From Tetrapyrgos nigripes (lineage: Eukaryota; Basidiomycota; Agaricomycetes; Agaricales; Campanellaceae), in NCBI GenBank assembly GCA_013368315.1, contig JAACJM010000094.1:186001-250000 (forward strand): DNA of 64,000 nt, written 5' to 3'. The translations under genes and the position numbers were made by a program. The first letter of the stretch is position 1; every line of letters starts with the position of its first letter. Positions 57,519-64,000 of the stretch are shown here, piece by piece. The notes below the pieces were generated by a model. That model was not told the origin of the DNA and searched no databases. It saw only the letters and a program-made list of their open reading frames with translations.

Positions 57519-59377
57519 AAATGTGACGGAGGCCGCCCAGAATGCTCAAATTGCAAGCCTGCTCTTGCTCGTTTCGATGCATGTAGCTATTCAGATCACA
57601 GTACGGTACAACAGCAAAGCGACAGAACTTCAAGTTCTGCTGATGACAGCCCAGTGTTTCTACATAATCCTTATGGCGAATCGTCGTCTCATTCAAGTGT
57701 GTGCAACACCAGTCTCTCTTTGTCGTTATCCAGTTTAACGATAGTCCTGAAATCTAAAGGCCACGGTGGAAGCGTCTCATCGCTTCGCGCAACAACTGAC
57801 ATTCCTTCCATCCAAACCTTCGAGGAGATACTCTCCGATCCTCAGTTTCGGCATACTCTGTAAGTCGTATACTTCACATGCAACGACGAATTCTCATATG
57901 CATCTTTGAAGTCTATCTAACTTTTTCGAATACTCAGCCGACATAGGTTTCTTCTTGAACGAGGACGAATTTTTCAACTCCGTCGTGTCCCTGAACACTT
58001 CTCACCAAGCTACTCCAATCGTTCCGGCTCTTGTGTCCATTGTCTTTCTCATCGCTTCCCACTTCACCCCATATCCACAAATCGCTGCTCTGGAACCAGT
58101 CCTACTGTTGAAGGCAAAAGAACAGAGATCCCGACTGTTACTTGGAATGGGTACCAATCGTCCGGGATGGACAGTGCTTCAAAACATCCAGACTCATGTC
58201 TTATTTGCGCAGTATTTCTTCGTTACTGGATGTAACGCTGAAGGCAAGGATTCGTTGACGAATGCGGTTTCCCTTTTGCTATCAGCCGGAATGCATCGTA
58301 TTAACTCGGAACAACAATCTGCATTCGTAGTAGAAGGATCAAGTCACAGCCAAGCCTCGAATGAATACAATCACAATCAGAGTACAAGTGCGTTTTGGAC
58401 TGTCCTGTCTCTCAACAGTTGTTTGACGGCTGTTGTGACAGAGGATTCAAAGACGCACTTTCCATACTGGATGCCTGAATTCAGAGTGGATACACCGTGG
58501 CCTCAGGTGTGTATCGTAGAAAATGGACATTTTGAGTACTACTTGAATGGCGATCGTTCATTAGGTTCCTGTTGGCGCATCTAGCGGTTCAACGATCCAG
58601 AAATTTCTAGTTCATGTACCGGATAATGGCAACTCTGCGATGGCTTTACATGCCAAGGCTTGCATTTTGCTTGAACAAGCGTCTCAATTGGGCAAGCGAT
58701 ATGATTTAAGTAATTAATGCTTCTGGTTCTCGATTAAAAGGATCTTAGTTTAGTTTTGGACAGACACTACTCTGGATCCATCCTCTTACCATGATTTTCG
58801 AAACATCCTTGACAACCTTCTGTCCTTGACAACCCGTTTCATTGCGGGTCTTCCTCATACCCCTTCAAATCAGCAGGCTGAATATAGCAGTTACCGACCC
58901 CTCCCCAGCTCCACAAAGAGACAACTTCTCGTCATACATACCCTTGCCCGAATGGCACTCATCCGCCTATATTTGGTCTCTGAAATGATCAATCATTCGG
59001 ATCCCAATCAGAGAGCTGTAGCTCGTCACTATCAAGTAGAAGTTGCAAAGGAAGCTGCGTTGATGATACCCTCGGCCGATCTTCAGCAGACGGCGTTCAT
59101 GAATCCGATAATGGCTGTAAGTTGGTTCTTTTTTATATGGAACAGGGTTTGTCAGTCTCTAAAAAATTCACAGGTACTATGGTCGTCTATGGCCCATATC
59201 CTCTTCTCTGCCATCCGTTCAGGAGAGCAGTCAGCCCCACACAACTTTCAAGATTTCCTACTGACCGATTTCCAGCATGCCTTTAATGCTATTATTGACG
59301 CGCTCTCGGTTTTGAGCACTCACAGCCCTACGATGAAGGATCAGTGGATGAGCATCCAACTTCTTCTCCAGTACTAG
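57519..59377 (+). CDS. Zn2Cys6 transcription factor, first exon missing
   Basis: After an AG acceptor at 57517-57518 the frame reads KCDGGRPECSNC then ACSY. This is the second half of a Zn2Cys6 (GAL4-type) DNA-binding finger, whose first half (CxxCRxRK) should be on an upstream exon. A Ser-rich linker, an intron near 57859-57940 and then the fungal-specific middle homology region follow: IGFFLNEDEFFNSV, LFAQYFFVTGCNAEGKDSLT and AVSLLLSAGMHR. Further introns occur near 58505-58560, 58700-58755 and 59116-59173. The last exon ends HSPTMKDQWMSIQLLLQY at 59377. The first exon is not found. Repeat A sits at the expected place, so the gene is probably 5'-truncated, or has a distant first exon. Target genes are unknown. 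Confidence 0.7.
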
Positions 59378-59807
59378 TTCAAACTGGTACACTCGCATAT
59401 TTATTGACTCACAGTACATGTATTATTGTTACTAATATCTGTAAGGAACAGTAGCCTGTAACTGTAATCTGTTCTTGTAGACGTAGTGAAGTAACCAAGA
59501 AATCAGCCTATCGAAGGGTAAGTAGGCAGGTTGGAAAGTAATCTACTGCGCTAGGTTGATAACGCTGCGAAAAGGCATCAACCTAAGGTACCCGCTTTTA
59601 GGTTGAAATCTCCTTTTTGCCTTGAAATAGGTCAATACCCAACCTAAGTTTCTTCACAGTGTTTGTTGCTTCAAGTTTGTTTCCCGTAGACACTTTAGAG
59701 CTTATATAGCTGATTGATATCATTGTAATTAATTTGGCTCTTACGCAGAGCTTTGCTACTTCCTAATACTGGACCTACATTTTACATTCCATAGACTTGC
59801 AGACGAG
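59378..59807. other. Interval without a recognisable gene
   Basis: AT-rich; contains GGTTGAAATC/CAACCTAA-type short inverted words near 59550-59650. Nothing else is seen. Confidence 0.4.
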
Positions 59808-60360
59808 TTGCCAGTTGCAAGGTTAGAAAACGGGCAAACGAAAAGACACATCCTGTACATCATGACGCACTTCTTAAGAACGAGCGACAAAACTTACTTG
59901 TGGCCGCTCCGAAAAGAACCTCATCCTGGAGGGACCGGTTACGTTTACAGATCCAGGTGTATGCGTGAATATCCGGAAGACGTCCGGAATGTGCGACATC
60001 GCAAGGCTCTCACCAATGCGTTATGCAGCGATATTCTTCTGGCAGTGGAAAGGTTACGCTGGACGGATAAGAATCGTGATTCAGTCCCTCATATCGAACG
60101 TTTATGTCTCTTCTGTCTGCAGGACGTTGAAGACCTCAAACATGCTCTCCTCAGATGTAGCCATGCGACTCTTGTCTCACTGAGATAGGATTTTACTTCA
60201 AGTATATTCCTCTCTGAACTCGAATCCGAGGCTGTGCTTACTGAACACACACGCGGGTTGTGTGCAGATCTTGGGAAATTATATATCCATTCAGTTTTCC
60301 TAATCTTTGACAAATCACCCATGTTTGTACCATCAGAATATCGACGCAGGCAATCATAGT
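59808..60360 (+). pseudogene. Fragment of a LINE-type reverse transcriptase, C-terminal zinc-binding end
   Basis: The frame 59808-60188 ends with a C-x2-C...H-x4-C pattern (CLFCLQDVEDLKHALLRC). This is the zinc-binding end that follows the reverse transcriptase in many non-LTR retrotransposons and their relatives. Beyond the TAG at 60186 the same frame stays open (FLSELESEAVLTEH, LGKLYIHSVFLIFD) to a stop at 60360, so that TAG is probably a nonsense change. The reverse transcriptase catalytic part is absent, as expected for a fragment. Confidence 0.5.
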
Positions 60361-60830
60361 GTATTACCAGTAGTAACTTCCTGTAATTCTTGTCGGTCAC
60401 CATAACCAGATGGATCTACAACAGTTTAAACGCACTGCGAGGTCGTCCTCCCTGAAAGTGGTCGATCCCGGGACGATGATGTACTATTAGTTACTAAGTA
60501 CATCGGGTTGCCTCCCGGACCCTCGGCACGTCAGTTCGTGACCGTAGCCCGGGTAATACATCTCTCTCTCTTAAGGATTTAATTCTTAATTATTCTAATT
60601 ATTTTATTGCTTTGCTTTGAGGCTGTATCTGATTTGCTGCGTATCCTATCCTTGAATTCCGAAAAAAGACAAATTTTCTTTCTTGGAATTGGAAAGACGT
60701 TACGTGTATCTGTATCTGTCCATTGACAAATCACAAATCCCATCCCATCCCCCTGCCCATCCTCCCTAAGCCCTTGTCTACATCCCATCCCACCCCACCC
60801 CACCTCAGACACCTCAGGTCAGGTCAGAGG
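60361..60830. other. Interval without a recognisable gene
   Basis: A CCATCCC/CCACCCC-rich stretch at 60735-60810 lies at the 3' side of the WD40 copy. Nothing else is seen. Confidence 0.4.
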
Positions 60831-62160
60831 TCAGAGTAAATACCTCCTAACAACCCCATCATCACCCGCTGTCCACACTTCCGTTCCGTCTCCTTCAAGT
60901 TCACCTTCACCGAGTCGGCTGTGACCTACAACAGCAACACCCCGTACAGGATCAACATCTCCACCTGTCAACTCCGCATATATCCCAACCTCTACTCCTA
61001 TCTCTACCTTTACCTCTTCTATTTCGGTTCCTGCTGAAAATGAACCTGATTGGGATGTTAGCGATAATGGCGATAGTTTTAGTTTAGCGATCCAAGGTAA
61101 CCCGTCCGTCGTCGCTACTACCAAGCCCAATCCCTGAGTCCCATCAGACGAGGAAGGTAAAGAAGTGAATGCGAGATCCTCAATCCCCGCATCCGAACGA
61201 CGAAATTTGACGAGAGGGGTTGAGAGGGAGAGGGATTGGGATAGAGCTTCGGCTTCGGCTTCGATTTCCGGCTGTACATGTGAGGAGGGTGATATCGAGG
61301 AAGACGAGGAAGGCGGAATAGCAATCGCGTATACAGTAATAACACCTCCTGAAGTACCGGTAGCAAGTAATTGGAATTTTTTGAAGAAAGAAGACGATAA
61401 CAAAATGGCTTGAATGGAAGAGACAGCTACAGCCGTCAACGCTCCATGTGGAGAACGTGTGGATTTGAAGAGGGATTTGGGTCTTGACGAAGACGAGGGA
61501 GAAGAGATTTGAAAAACCTCAAAAGACCCATCTTGTAACGTACAAAACAGTTTTCCTTTCACTTCCTGAGCCTGAGCCTGTCCTCCGTCTCGGTCTCCTG
61601 CAGGTATAGTTCCACTTGCACCTTGACCTTCACCTCCAGCCCCAGTCCCATTCACCGCCCAATGGCCGCCAGCCTCTGCCCTGTCGTCATCTTCCACAAA
61701 CACTATCTTATTCACTCCTCCTCCTCCTCCCCCAGTCCTCCCCACCGACTCCTCCACCTCTATACCTTTGGATACGTCCCATGTCCTTATAGCCCCGTCC
61801 GAGCTATTACTAGCTGATAAAATAGTGCGTCCTCGCCCGAGTATCGCAGTAGCCGAAATCGGCGATGGCCTTGTGTGTGGACTTGAGGACGAAGGAAGAG
61901 GGAGGAGGGTACGGACGGAGGGGATACGAGTGGAATGGTTCTCTGGGGGTAGGGTCGAGGAGGAGGGAGATAGTGGGTCGGCAGGGTAAATTTGTAAGGA
62001 AAAATCCGCACTTGAGGAGAGGATAACGCGGGAAGAAGGAAAGAAGCGAAGGGAGGTGACGGTAGATTTGTGAGCTTTCGTCGACATGGACGTGGTAGCG
62101 GTAGACGTAGACGTAACTACAGAAACAAGCGTCTGTCGATGAGTCGGACCAGGTAGTACT
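60831..62160 (-). CDS. WD40-repeat protein (PAAF1/Rpn14-like), 5'-truncated copy with open frame
   Basis: A continuous 418-codon frame from ATG 62087 (MSTKAHKSTVTSLRFFPSSR) to a stop at 60831. It contains WD-type blades: ILSSSADFSLQIY, GRGRTILSASNSSDGAIRTW, GKLFCTLQDGSFEVFQI, LATGTSGGVITVYAI and TEVWTAGDDGVVRRYLL. Long Ser- and Gly-rich inserts separate them. Homology to the pseudogene at 35652-37568 starts at about 62160; the 500 bases encoding the N-terminus in that copy are absent here. The frame is intact although the gene is headless, so it may be expressed from a new start or be a recent truncation. The two copies lie in opposite orientation 25 kb apart. The expected role of the family is proteasome assembly. 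Confidence 0.65.
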
Positions 62161-62559
62161 ATATCACTCTTCTATCTGCACTACCTGTCATGGAGACGTT
62201 GAAGATGATGAGAGGACAAGAGTCGGAAAGACCTCAGACGATGTAGGGTAGAGTGGGACTCTGCCAGGTCGTCGTCGTCGAGTTGACGACCTTTTTGGAT
62301 CCGGAAACTTTCTTATCTCCTAGTCTTTGGTGTCTATCTTGAGAGCTGAGAGTAGGCCGACATGATTGTATACGACGGCATGAGTAAGACTGGACGGCGT
62401 CAGGCCCAGTGTAAAGTCCAAACGGCCAAACGCGTCAGGAGTATTTGACGTATGTAAGCTTGAGCGGCACGTCGGAGCGCTGAGGTGGCGTGTGATACTT
62501 AGAATCCGTGGAAAAGTTTGCTACTCAATTGCGAGCTCGACATAAGTTAACTCGGGCCT
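62161..62559. other. Interval replacing the 5' part of the WD40 copy
   Basis: Sequence upstream of the truncation with no similarity to 35652-36160 and no recognised gene. Confidence 0.45.
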
Positions 62560-62988
62560 CGTAGTAATTAAGAATTCTCCAAAATTTAGAGGCCTTTACC
62601 TCAGTCAACCGTGACGACGTCGACGGCTTATCATTCCAGAAACAAAAAAATACAATCATATCTTGATGATACGGAGTGGGTCATTCATGAGAAAGAGGTC
62701 AGCACCACTTACTCAGGCCCGGTGAAAAACGACAGGGCGTTTTCCGACGGAATCCGCTTTACTCTGACCTGCACCGATCAGGAAGTCGAAGTCTTGGTCC
62801 CTCGACTGGCTGTCAGAAAAGACCAGAAAATTACGAGGCCTCTTAAAGGCCGAGTTAATTTATGTCGACCTCGAAAATTTTACCACGACCTCAAACTCCC
62901 ACCCCTTTTCGTTGCCACAGCCGGTCTCTGCCCTTCCCGACAACCGGAATGTCCAGACTCGGTCTGGACGAGATCCGAGGACCGTTGA
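62560..62988. repeat. Dispersed repeat, family B, copy 3, with open frame
   Basis: 62565-62720 is an inverted match to 15940-16050 (TCTCCAAAATTTAGAGGCCT, GATACGGAGTGGGTCA). The plus frame 62611-62988 starts MTTSTAYHSRNKKIQSYL. After DTEWV it diverges from copy 1. No domain is recognised. Confidence 0.6.
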
Positions 62989-63880
62989 CGTCAATAACCA
63001 CGACGTCATGCTAGCATGTCAAATCGGTCTGCTTAACGCCCTTCTTCCCTCTCACTTTCCACTGATTCTCCCTCCCTTCTGCATAACTTGATTTAGACTA
63101 CGTGAAAGGGCCTCGTAATTTGCCACGCGAAGCGATGGCCCTTTGCCCCAGTTTTACATGCAATTTGCCCGATTCTGGATTTACGCAGTAAGACCCTTGG
63201 TCAAAATATTACACGTGATCCGGCAACTTCGGTTCTTCCTCAACCGGCTGTCCGAAAAGGGTAGGTGCGAACTTGGAGATTTTCAAGTCGTCAGTCGGTC
63301 TCCGTTACAAGGGCGTCTCGTGCTCTACAGTCATATCTACACAGTAGCTAGATATCAAGGGGTCTTCAAAATGATATGACCAGACCGGACGTTCCTTTTT
63401 GGTCATAAGGTCCAGCTTGACCCCCCCCTCCCCCCTCTCCTTCCTAAAATGGTAAGTGATAAGATAAATATTGCTTACAAATCATGAAACCAGATCAATT
63501 TTTCCTCCTGGTTACCTCTCAGGCCCTCTGCTAACCTACAGATGCAGTGGATTAGTGATATATTCTGTGTGACACCTATCATATTGAGGTAGCAAATCAT
63601 TTTCTGACAATGTTTGTGATGTGGCACTGGTGGTGACATCACTGATCGTGGGAATTACATGCCATTTAAAGCTGAGAATGGGCCTGAAAGGTCATTACAC
63701 ATAGCTTTTATGGGTCCTGAGTATGTTTTGTGCACTTTCAGATCCAAATTGCCTCATAAAGTAAGTCTATACACCCTTCAGGTGATGATGTACCTTTTGG
63801 TCATAAGGTCTCTCCAGACCCCCCCTCCCCCCCAAGGTCTGGTCTCGGGTAGACAAATTTAAGACCCCTTGCTAGATATA
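62989..63880. other. Interval without a recognisable gene
   Basis: 63110-63160 (CTCGTAATTTGCCACGCGAA) is related to 41313-41350. C-run pyrimidine tracts occur at 63420-63445 and 63818-63833. Confidence 0.45.
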
Positions 63881-63923
63881 CTAAGGCCTTAAGGACCCTT
63901 AAGTACGAACACTGACTGTTCTA
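63881..63923. repeat. Isolated right end of the TTAAGG-type hAT MITE
   Basis: CTAAGGCCTTAAGGACCCTT then AAGTACGAACACTG resembles the right terminus of the MITE at 41385-41930 (CCTTAA words, GAACACTG end). No left end is seen in the preceding kilobase. Confidence 0.5.
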
Positions 63924-64000
63924 TGCATCCCATCAGCAAAAAGGCATTTCACCTTTTCCGACCTTTTTGATCCTTTTGGCAACTTTTTTCGGTCCGGACT

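Noticed and set aside
60440..60560. tRNA-derived SINE because of GGTCGATCCCGGG
   Set aside because: The B-box-like string is short one base, and no A-box or cloverleaf could be fitted around it.

Overview
The window looks like a transposon-saturated segment of a filamentous fungal chromosome, most likely an agaricomycete basidiomycete. The evidence is many short GT-AG introns, a chromodomain Ty3/gypsy element, an alpha-kinase gene and a fungal-type integrase inside a DNA transposon, a HET-domain gene, a Zn2Cys6 regulator and a small secreted protein. Nothing bacterial or organellar was seen. No tRNA, rRNA or CRISPR array was recognised.

Layout. 1-1199: internally deleted, inverted relative of the next element. 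1200-5870: interval with a decayed ATP synthase subunit g gene and long purine-rich tracts. 5871-13950: an 8.1 kb MULE-like DNA transposon whose intron-rich gene joins a WRKY/GCM1-type zinc finger and DDE transposase to a ubiquitin-protease-like domain, a PHD finger and a charged tail. 13951-16270: dispersed repeats. 16271-29159: a second DNA transposon with about 125-bp TIRs and a 7-bp target duplication, carrying a zinc-ribbon-like protein, an alpha-kinase and an integrase-type transposase. Inserted in it is a giant inverted repeat (19187-27340): two arms of about 4.03 and 4.06 kb, identical wherever compared, around a 58-bp spacer. Each arm carries the same 12-exon gene for a 657-residue protein of unknown family. 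This is the best candidate for an undescribed system.

29160-41384: a HET-domain gene split by a hAT-type MITE, a broken WD40 gene and a small secreted protein. 41385-42679: two further hAT-type MITEs with perfect 8-bp target duplications. 44386-52275: a complete but mutated chromovirus on the minus strand. Its clearest nonsense codons sit where relatives have arginine, as expected from CpG decay, and it has an extra 3' reading frame rich in GW/WG motifs behind its own TATA box. 52281-64000: degenerate repeats, a 5'-incomplete Zn2Cys6 regulator, a LINE remnant and a second, inverted, 5'-truncated copy of the WD40 gene.

How the parts relate. Most of the window is mobile DNA or its debris. The host genes (subunit g, HET, WD40, Zn2Cys6) are each broken or truncated near repeats. 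The two large DNA transposons carry more than a transposase (protease and PHD modules; kinase and zinc protein), which suggests cargo that acts on host chromatin, proteins or signalling.
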